This document shows positions 26,138 to 32,436 of a stretch of 32,436 nucleotides of DNA, one piece after another. The DNA lies in assembly GCA_019114245.1 (NCBI GenBank), contig DXFX01000055.1, positions 1 through 32,436 of the forward strand, written 5' to 3'. Source of the stretch: Candidatus Borkfalkia faecipullorum. GTDB taxonomy: Bacteria > Bacillota > Clostridia > Christensenellales > Borkfalkiaceae. Position 1 is the stretch's first letter, and the number at the start of each line of letters is the position of its first letter. Under the pieces are notes generated by a model that saw nothing but the letters and a program-made list of their open reading frames with translations, made no database searches and was not told the DNA's origin. Made by a program: the position numbers and the translations under genes.

Positions 26138-26170
26138 GCCTCCGTTTCGCATAAGCGAAGCGGAGGTTCA
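26138..26170 (-). terminator. Possible hairpin/terminator downstream of tRNA-Cys
   Basis: CCTCCGCTTCGC-TTAT-GCGAAACGGAGG followed by CGTTTCTTT on minus strand. Confidence 0.45.
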
Positions 26171-26174
26171 TGCT

Positions 26175-26249
26175 TGGAGGCGCCACCCGGATTTGAACCG
26201 GGGAGTCAGGGCTTTGCAGGCCCTTGCCTTACCACTTGGCTATAGCGCC
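26175..26249 (-). tRNA. tRNA-Cys(GCA)
   Basis: GGCGCTATAGCCAAGTGGTAAGGCAAGGGCCTGCAAAGCCCTGACTCCCCGGTTCAAATCCGGGTGGCGCCTCCA. Confidence 0.95.
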
Positions 26250-26273
26250 AAAAAATAAGTGCGGAATTGAAAG

Positions 26274-26348
26274 TGGAGCGGGAAACGAGATTCGAACTCG
26301 CGACATTTACCTTGGCAAGGTAACGCTCTACCCCTGAGCCATTCCCGC
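26274..26348 (-). tRNA. tRNA-Gly(GCC)
   Basis: GCGGGAATGGCTCAGGGGTAGAGCGTTACCTTGCCAAGGTAAATGTCGCGAGTTCGAATCTCGTTTCCCGCTCCA. Confidence 0.95.
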
Positions 26349-26387
26349 ATAAAAATTCCGCACTGTATTTATTTAGTATGATCGGTG

Positions 26388-26463
26388 TGGTGGAAGTTAT
26401 AGGGCTCGAACCTATGACCCCCTGCTTGTAAGGCAGATGCTCTCCCAACTGAGCTAAACTTCC
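26388..26463 (-). tRNA. tRNA-Val(UAC)
   Basis: GGAAGTTTAGCTCAGTTGGGAGAGCATCTGCCTTACAAGCAGGGGGTCATAGGTTCGAGCCCTATAACTTCCACCA. Confidence 0.95.
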
Positions 26464-26658
26464 GTTCAACGCTTATATACTATACCAAATATTTTGAAGA
26501 AAATCAAGCAAATAAAAGCACTTTTTTGAAATTTTTTCAAAAATTTTTTTGCTAGGTTTCCGAAGGGATTTTATACGAATGTTTTACAAAAATGCGGAAA
26601 TAAAAATACACTTTTCAGCGGGTTTGGTATATACTATAGGGGAAGAGGTGAGGACGAA

Positions 26659-27552
26659 ATGCCTGCGGAATACACACATCAGCTGATTGCGGAACAAATT
26701 TATGCGGGGCTGCCTGAAGGGGTGAGGTCGGAGATAACCGATCTTTCGGCCTTTTATCTTGGGGCGCAGGGCGCGGACGTTTTTTATTTTGTCAACTATT
26801 CCAAAAAACCGAACATCGGGAAATATCTTCACAATCGCCGCGCGTACGAGTTTTTCACTGCATTGCTTGGTGAGGCAAAGGGCGGAACGGCTTTTTCCTA
26901 CGCGGCGGGCTATCTGACGCACTATGCGGCGGACACGGTCTTTCATCCTTTTGTATATGCGATGACGCAGCAATTTATGCGCGAATTTCCCGACAAAAAA
27001 GTACGCTGGCACGGGTACATCGAGAGCGATCTGGACACGCTTTTTGTGCGCGAGTATGCGAAGGTCCCCGTGCAGGAATACCGTTGTCCCGTGCGGGAGC
27101 AGAATTTTGATCTGCATGAGATCTCCGATCTGATGCGCAGGGTATGTGCAAAATTCCCTGTGCCGCGCTTTACGGAAGAGGAATTCGGACGGGGCGTGCG
27201 GCGGTATTTCCGCTTTGAGAAAATGCTGACGGACAAGCGGTTCCGACGCAGAAAAGTCATTTTCCGCATGGAACAGATCCTGCATCTTCCCAAAGTGCTC
27301 TCCTGTCTTTTCCGCCGCGAGGAGACGGACGCACGGCTGAAAGAAGTAACGAGCTGGAAAAACCCCTCCGCGCCTGAACCCTGCGAGGAAGGCCCGGAAC
27401 AGCTCTTTTCCCGCGCCGTTGCGGAAGGGATACGGCTGATCTGTCTCTTTTTTGAATGCGGGAAGAAGGGGATCCCTTTGCCCTTTGCGCCCTTTAACAA
27501 AGGCCATCTTTCGGGGATAGACTGCCGCCTGCCCTTTGTGCGCCCTTCCTGA
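26659..27552 (+). CDS. Zinc-dependent phospholipase C family-like protein
   Basis: MPAEYTHQLIAEQIYAGL...FYLGAQGADVFYF...AGYLTHYAADTVFHPFVY. Confidence 0.82.
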   Translation: MPAEYTHQLIAEQIYAGLPEGVRSEITDLSAFYLGAQGADVFYFVNYSKKPNIGKYLHNRRAYEFFTALLGEAKGGTAFSYAAGYLTHYAADTVFHPFVYAMTQQFMREFPDKKVRWHGYIESDLDTLFVREYAKVPVQEYRCPVREQNFDLHEISDLMRRVCAKFPVPRFTEEEFGRGVRRYFRFEKMLTDKRFRRRKVIFRMEQILHLPKVLSCLFRREETDARLKEVTSWKNPSAPEPCEEGPEQLFSRAVAEGIRLICLFFECGKKGIPLPFAPFNKGHLSGIDCRLPFVRPS

Positions 27553-27615
27553 GAGAAAGTCTCTTAAAAGATAATACGTCTGTCATATTCGGGGACAAGT
27601 CTTTGTCAGCCATCC

Positions 27616-27644
27616 TTGTTTTCCGCTCTTCCATATTATATAAT
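27616..27644 (+). promoter_or_regulatory. Candidate promoter for 68-aa ORF
   Basis: TTGTTT-17 bp-TATAAT. Confidence 0.55.
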
Positions 27645-27664
27645 AGAGGAAGGAGGGAAGGAAG

Positions 27665-27871
27665 ATGCAGAAACTTTACGATTCCAATATGCAGCTGATC
27701 GGATACAGTAAGGCGGGAACGGACGGGCGCATCAACGTTTACGATTCCGATTACAAACTGCTCGGGTATTATGTTCCGTCGAGCGACAAGACGTACGACA
27801 GCAACCGCAAGCTTGTGGGCAAAGGAAACCTGACCGCGGGATTCTTGGGAGTGACCGTCGTCGCGCAGTAA
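27665..27871 (+). CDS. Small repeat protein of unknown function (68 aa)
   Basis: Three imperfect repeats LYDSNMQLIGY / VYDSDYKLLGY / TYDSNRKLVGK; strong SD and own promoter/terminator. Confidence 0.75.
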   Translation: MQKLYDSNMQLIGYSKAGTDGRINVYDSDYKLLGYYVPSSDKTYDSNRKLVGKGNLTAGFLGVTVVAQ

Positions 27872-27904
27872 AAACAGGACGCCGTCTTTGCGGCGTCCTG
27901 TTTT
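27871..27904. terminator. Bidirectional intrinsic terminator between convergent genes
   Basis: AAAACAGGACGCCG-TCTTTG-CGGCGTCCTGTTTT. Confidence 0.88.
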
Positions 27905-29076
27905 CAGTTGTTTTTGATGGCGGCGATCACGTCTGCCGTAATTTTTTCCAGCTGTTCGGCGGAAGGCTTGTACGCGATGCGGATCGCGGGCAGGAGGGGT
28001 TCGCACTTGCAGGCGGCAAGCGCTTCCTGTACCTGTTCGGGGGACTGGCCGCCCCAGCCGTAGGAGCCGAAAGCGATGCCTTTTTTCTTGTTTCCCGTCA
28101 GACCCTTGAAATAGGTGAGGAAGGAGGAAACGGAGGGCATCATGTTGTTGTTGAGGGTAGGGGAACCGACGGCGATGTATTTTGCGCTCATGGCGTCGGC
28201 GATGATGTCGGAATTAAAGCAATAGTGCAGGTTATACAGGCGGGGTTTAAAGCCGCAGGCGAGGAAGGCGTTTTCGATGGCGTGGGCCATGGCTTCCGTG
28301 GAATGCCACATGGTATCGAACACGATGGCGACAGTGTCATCCTGTTCGCCTGCCGACCAAGACTGGTACAGCTTTAAAATATCGGGGATATGTTTTGTCC
28401 AGATGATGCCGTGGCTGGGGCAGATGGTCTGAATGGGCAGGCCTGCGCAGGCGGCGAGCGCCTTGGCCGTCTGCATTCCGTACGGCTGAACGATGTTCGC
28501 GTAATATTTGCGCGCCTGGATGTAAGCTTCGGGGAGATCGCATTCGGTGTCGGTGCGCTCGTCCGAAGCGTAGTGCTGACCGAACGCGTCGTTGGAGAAG
28601 AGGATGTTGTCGGGCGTCATGAACGTGACCATGTTGTCCGGCCAGTGCACCATGGGGGTGGGGACGAACGAGAGGGTGCGTTTGCCGATGCAGAGCGTTT
28701 CGCCCGCCTTGACGCCGATATAGCCGAGGTCGCCGTAGTAAGCGGAGAGGTCTTTGATCCCCGCGCCCGCAGCGGTATAGATCTTGGCGTTGGGGGCGGC
28801 TTTGCGGATGAGCGGCAGGCAGCCGCTGTGATCGGGTTCGGCGTGGTTGGAGACGATGACGTCGATCCTGGAGGGATCGATGACGGAGGAGATGCGGGAG
28901 AGCATCTCGGCGCCGAAGCCTTCTTTAACGGTATCGATGAGCGTGATCTTTTCGTCGAGGATGAGGTACGCGTTGTACGTGGAGCCCTTTTCCGTTTCGT
29001 AGCCGTGGAAGTTTCTCAGGTTCCAGTCGATGGCGCCTACCCAATAGACGCCTTCACAGATCTGCATTGCTTTCAT
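27904..29076 (-). CDS. Flavodiiron protein, FprA-type A flavoprotein
   Basis: MBL-like NHAEPDHSGCLPL, flavodoxin domain VAIVFDTMWHSTEAMAHAIENAF, GSYGWGGQSPEQVQEAL. Confidence 0.95.
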   Translation of the reverse strand: MKAMQICEGVYWVGAIDWNLRNFHGYETEKGSTYNAYLILDEKITLIDTVKEGFGAEMLSRISSVIDPSRIDVIVSNHAEPDHSGCLPLIRKAAPNAKIYTAAGAGIKDLSAYYGDLGYIGVKAGETLCIGKRTLSFVPTPMVHWPDNMVTFMTPDNILFSNDAFGQHYASDERTDTECDLPEAYIQARKYYANIVQPYGMQTAKALAACAGLPIQTICPSHGIIWTKHIPDILKLYQSWSAGEQDDTVAIVFDTMWHSTEAMAHAIENAFLACGFKPRLYNLHYCFNSDIIADAMSAKYIAVGSPTLNNNMMPSVSSFLTYFKGLTGNKKKGIAFGSYGWGGQSPEQVQEALAACKCEPLLPAIRIAYKPSAEQLEKITADVIAAIKNN

Positions 29077-29244
29077 GATGTGAAGATTCTCCTTCGGGTA
29101 TTCATTTTCCTATATTATACACCGAAAGCGCGCGGGGAAGCAAGAGATTTTCCGCCCAAAAGACAAAAAATGAAAAGAGGCGGGGTATTTTTCGCAAAAA
29201 AGGGCATAATCCGCGAAAAGTTGTCGTACAAAGGCAAAAAACGT

Positions 29245-29273
29245 TTGACATTCTCTGCCGATTATGGTAGACT
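29245..29273 (+). promoter_or_regulatory. Promoter for rpmG-secE-nusG
   Basis: TTGACA-17 bp-TAGACT. Confidence 0.65.
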
Positions 29274-29324
29274 AAATCCACGCACCGAGAGAGGTGTGAT
29301 TTTTTTGCATGGAGTTTTTAAAAA

Positions 29325-29486
29325 ATGGCTGCCATAAACAGAACCAAAGTCACCTTTGAGTGCACCGAGTGCAAACACAGAAATTACGACACGGTGAAAA
29401 ACAAGAAAAACGATCCCGAAAGATTGCAGTTGAACAAATATTGCCCCTTCTGCAAGAAACACACTGTGCACAAAGAGTCCAAGTAA
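29325..29486 (+). CDS. rpmG: 50S ribosomal protein L33
   Basis: [53 protein letters not shown]; below the length cutoff of the supplied ORF track. Confidence 0.95.
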   Translation: MAAINRTKVTFECTECKHRNYDTVKNKKNDPERLQLNKYCPFCKKHTVHKESK

Positions 29487-29534
29487 TCGGACGGAACGCG
29501 CAGGTGTTTTCTGCGAAATTGATAAGAGGTTGAT

Positions 29535-29762
29535 ATGAAAGCGAAAACAGCGGTCAAAAAGCCCAACATCTTCGTGAGAATGGGCAGAAAAATCAAGGAA
29601 GTTTTTTCCGAGCTGAAAAAGGTCACCTGGCCCACGTTCGGCAAAGTGATGAAGGCGACGGGCACGGTCATTCTCATCGTCGTGCTGTTCCTCATCGTCA
29701 TCACCGCCGTCAACTACGGTCTGAGCGAACTTTTGCAGCTGATCACGGGCCTCGCAAACTAA
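29535..29762 (+). CDS. secE: Preprotein translocase subunit SecE
   Basis: FSELKKVTWPTFGKVMKATGTVILIVVLFLIVITAVNYGL. Confidence 0.95.
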   Translation: MKAKTAVKKPNIFVRMGRKIKEVFSELKKVTWPTFGKVMKATGTVILIVVLFLIVITAVNYGLSELLQLITGLAN

Positions 29763-29771
29763 GGAGAGGTT

Positions 29772-30347
29772 ATGGAAAATTCGCGCGAGAGCCAGGCAAA
29801 ATGGTACGTCCTTCATACCTATTCGGGGTATGAAATGATGGTCAAGAGCAGCCTGGAACAACTCATCGAAAACAACAATCTGCAAGACAGTATTTTCGAT
29901 CTGCGCATTCCTATGGAGCAGACCATTGAAGAGAAGGGCGGCAAAAAGAAGGTTGTCGAGCGCAAGCTTCTGCCTTGCTACGTCTTTATCAAGATGATCT
30001 ATTCCAACCAGGTGTGGTATCTCGTCACAAACACGCGCGGCGTGACGGGCTTTGTCGGCCCGCAGGGCAGGCCTCTGCCCCTCAAAGACGAGGAAGTGCG
30101 CAAAATGCAGCTGGAAAAGGTTGTGGACAAGGTGGACTTTGTCGTAGGGGATACCGTCAGCATCGACGCAGGCCCTCTGGCAGGGTTTGTCGGACAGATC
30201 AAGGAACTCAACGATTCCACGCAGAAGGCGAAAGTCAACGTCCTCATGTTCGGCAGAAACACCGACGTCGAGGTCGATTACGTGCAGATCAGAAAGATAG
30301 ACGTTGCGGACGCTTCCGCGGCGGACAAATCGCAAGAACAGGGCTGA
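29772..30347 (+). CDS. nusG: Transcription termination/antitermination protein NusG
   Basis: KWYVLHTYSGYE, RKLLPCYVFIKM, NTRGVTGFVG, C-terminal KOW. Confidence 0.97.
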   Translation: MENSRESQAKWYVLHTYSGYEMMVKSSLEQLIENNNLQDSIFDLRIPMEQTIEEKGGKKKVVERKLLPCYVFIKMIYSNQVWYLVTNTRGVTGFVGPQGRPLPLKDEEVRKMQLEKVVDKVDFVVGDTVSIDAGPLAGFVGQIKELNDSTQKAKVNVLMFGRNTDVEVDYVQIRKIDVADASAADKSQEQG

Positions 30348-30426
30348 TCCCTTTTCTTAATACAGTGGGAGAAGCGCAAATTTTTTAAGGCGCTTTGCTA
30401 AAACCACAATCTCAGGAGGAGAACTT

Positions 30427-30852
30427 ATGGCTAAAAAAATTACCGCGGTCGTAAAGCTTCAGCTGCCCGCCGGTAAAGCTACCCCCGGTCCCCCCGTCGG
30501 TTCGACGCTCGGCCCGCACGGCATCAACATCCCCGGCTTTACCAAGGAATTCAACGCGAAAACTGCCGATCAGGCAGGGCTGATCATCCCGGTCGTCATC
30601 ACCATTTATCAGGACAGATCTTTCACGTTTATTCTCAAAACGCCGCCCGCACCCGTTCTGATCAAGAAGGCGTGCAAAATTGAGAGCGCAAGCGCCCGTC
30701 CGAACCGTGACAAGGTTGCAAAACTCACAAAAGCACAGGTAGAGGAGATCGCAAAGCTGAAAATGCCCGACCTCAACACCACCTCGCTCGAGTCTGCGAT
30801 CAGCATGATCAAGGGTACCGCTCGCAGCATGGGCATCACCGTCGAAGAGTAA
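30427..30852 (+). CDS. rplK: 50S ribosomal protein L11
   Basis: [33 protein letters not shown]. Confidence 0.98.
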   Translation: MAKKITAVVKLQLPAGKATPGPPVGSTLGPHGINIPGFTKEFNAKTADQAGLIIPVVITIYQDRSFTFILKTPPAPVLIKKACKIESASARPNRDKVAKLTKAQVEEIAKLKMPDLNTTSLESAISMIKGTARSMGITVEE

Positions 30853-30907
30853 ATAGAAAGGAGAATGTGGGAGAGAAAACTCGTTTGTACCACAAGGAGG
30901 TAAATTC

Positions 30908-31597
30908 ATGAAATACGGGAAAAAATATGCCGACAGCTTGAAGGCATACGATCGTTCCAAATTATACGACGTAAACGAGGCGATGGGCCTCGTTGTGGAA
31001 ACGGCAAAGGCGAAATTCGATGAGACCATCGAGCTTCACGTCCGTCTCGGCGTCGATCCCCGCCAGGCAGACCAGCAGGTCCGCGGCGTGCTCGTCCTTC
31101 CCAACGGTACGGGTAAATCTAAGAAGGTGCTCGTCATCGCCAAAGGCGAGCGTGCAGACATCGCACAGCAGGCAGGCGCAGATTATGTCGGCGCAGAAGA
31201 AATGATCCAGAAGATCCAGACGGAAAACTGGTTCGATTTCGACGTCGTCATCACCACGCCCGACATGATGGGCGTCGTCGGCCGTATCGGTAAAGTGCTC
31301 GGTCCTAAGGGCCTGATGCCTAACCCGAAGTCCGGTACCGTCACCATGGACGTCGCAAAGGCGATCGCGGAAGTCAAAGCCGGTAAAGTGGAATACCGTC
31401 TGGACAAGACGGCTATCATTCACTGCCCCATCGGAAAGAAGAGCTTCGGCAAGGAAAAGCTTGCGGAAAACTTCAACGCGCTGATGGATGCCATTATCAA
31501 GGCAAAACCTGCTGCGGCAAAGGGCCAGTACATCAGGAGCGTCAACGTTTCCAGCACCATGGGTCCCGGCGTAAAGGTCAATTTCAACCGCGGTTAA
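30908..31597 (+). CDS. rplA: 50S ribosomal protein L1
   Basis: [38 protein letters not shown]. Confidence 0.98.
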   Translation: MKYGKKYADSLKAYDRSKLYDVNEAMGLVVETAKAKFDETIELHVRLGVDPRQADQQVRGVLVLPNGTGKSKKVLVIAKGERADIAQQAGADYVGAEEMIQKIQTENWFDFDVVITTPDMMGVVGRIGKVLGPKGLMPNPKSGTVTMDVAKAIAEVKAGKVEYRLDKTAIIHCPIGKKSFGKEKLAENFNALMDAIIKAKPAAAKGQYIRSVNVSSTMGPGVKVNFNRG

Positions 31598-31620
31598 TTT
31601 CTTATACTGCATAAAAACAG

Positions 31621-31649
31621 TTGACAGATCACCGAAAGAGAAGTATAAT
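31621..31649 (+). promoter_or_regulatory. Sigma-A promoter for rplJ operon
   Basis: TTGACA-17 bp-TATAAT exact consensus. Confidence 0.85.
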
Positions 31650-31656
31650 ATACAGG

Positions 31657-31879
31657 TAAACTGAATATCGTACCGCAGAAAGCAGGCATCATCCGATTTA
31701 ATTGCGCAAGCAGCCCGCCGAGGTAATACGTCAGACTGTTTTTCGTCATGCAAAACAAGTCCTTGTATCCTCGCGGTACGAGGACTTTTCTTTTTGCATT
31801 CACCCTTGTTCCCGAAAGGGGAGGAGGACGGCTCGCAGGTGTTGCCGCCTGCGAGGGAAATATTTATAGGAGGTAAACA
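31657..31879 (+). ncRNA. L10 (rplJL) leader with attenuator hairpin
   Basis: Long leader before rplJ; terminator-like AAGTCCTTGTATCCTCGCGGTACGAGGACTT then TTCTTTTT at 31757-31796. Confidence 0.7.
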
Positions 31880-32404
31880 ATGTCGGCTAATTTTGAAGCG
31901 AAAAAGCAGGTAGTCGAAGAGATCAAGCAGAAGATCCAAAGCAGCAAGTCGGTCGTTTTCGTTGACTACAAAGGGCTCACCGTTGCAGAAGTTTCCGAAC
32001 TGCGCAACAAGTTCCGCGCTGTCGGCGTCGAGTACAAGGTGTACAAAAACACCCTCTTGCGCAAGGCTTTCAACGAACTGGGCGTCACTGCTTTCGATAA
32101 CGATCTTAACGGCCCCACCGCAACTGCGTTCAGCCCGGACGAAACGGCTGCTGCAAAGATCTTTGCAGACGCGGTAAAGGCAATGCCCGAAAAGATCATC
32201 CCGAAGAGCGCTTACGTTGACAACGCCTATGTGGACGTCAACGGGATCAAAGCTCTCGCAACGATGCCTTCCAAGGAAGAACTCATCGCAAAGATGCTGG
32301 GCTCCATGCAGGCGCCTATCGCAAACTTTGCAGGAGTGCTCTCCGCAATGCTGCGCGGCGTGGTCATCGCGCTCAACCAGATCGCGGAAAAGAAAAACGC
32401 GTAA
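31880..32404 (+). CDS. rplJ: 50S ribosomal protein L10
   Basis: SANFEAKKQVVEEIKQKIQSSKSVVFVDYKGLTVAEVSELRNKFR. Confidence 0.97.
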   Translation: MSANFEAKKQVVEEIKQKIQSSKSVVFVDYKGLTVAEVSELRNKFRAVGVEYKVYKNTLLRKAFNELGVTAFDNDLNGPTATAFSPDETAAAKIFADAVKAMPEKIIPKSAYVDNAYVDVNGIKALATMPSKEELIAKMLGSMQAPIANFAGVLSAMLRGVVIALNQIAEKKNA

Positions 32405-32436
32405 GTTTTTCTGTGAATGCGGCATAGTCCGCCGCC

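Noticed and set aside
26206-26469. 87-aa minus-strand ORF
   Set aside because: It is translation of three tRNA genes (typical SLAQLGEHLPYKQGVIGSSPITST-like artefact)
30962-32425. 487-aa minus-strand ORF
   Set aside because: Antisense shadow of rplA/rplJ and leader
1-32436. CRISPR array
   Set aside because: No regularly spaced short direct repeats seen; only the single 19-bp repeat pair

Overview
Clostridia-like (inference from gene content) chromosomal window. It contains a split, archaeal-type glutamate synthase operon with purA inserted and an ANTAR regulator, then dapF-pyrG-dapL, a GH42 beta-galactosidase, and a MATE/MarR pair with a frameshifted MATE. Next come a metallophosphoesterase, a TM-less FtsH-like AAA/M41 protein with an ADP-ribosylglycohydrolase, a DnaQ-type exonuclease, a four-tRNA operon (Val, Gly, Cys, Leu), a ZnPLC-like protein, a flavodiiron protein, and rpmG-secE-nusG-rplK-rplA-rplJ. 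Two visibly AT-richer accessory patches interrupt this backbone. (i) 12.1-13.9 kb has an IS3 remnant fused to a reversed integrase remnant, a CPBP protease and a nested inverted-repeat element. (ii) 21.0-25.4 kb is a compact cassette of unfamiliar genes: an unknown 113-aa protein, a Cys-rich PD-(D/E)XK-like nuclease, a degenerate DnaQ-like domain fused to an RNase J-like beta-CASP MBL, and an FtsK-like protein with broken Walker motifs. It lies between gene debris (AraC and phosphohexomutase fragments) and a tRNA cluster, and its last gene is truncated by an IS-end-like palindrome. This cassette is the best candidate for an undescribed system. The other strong finds are a tRNA-Leu(UAA) gene split by a group I intron with no room for a sizeable ORF, and a terminator/antiterminator leader in front of the ferredoxin gene of the glutamate synthase module.
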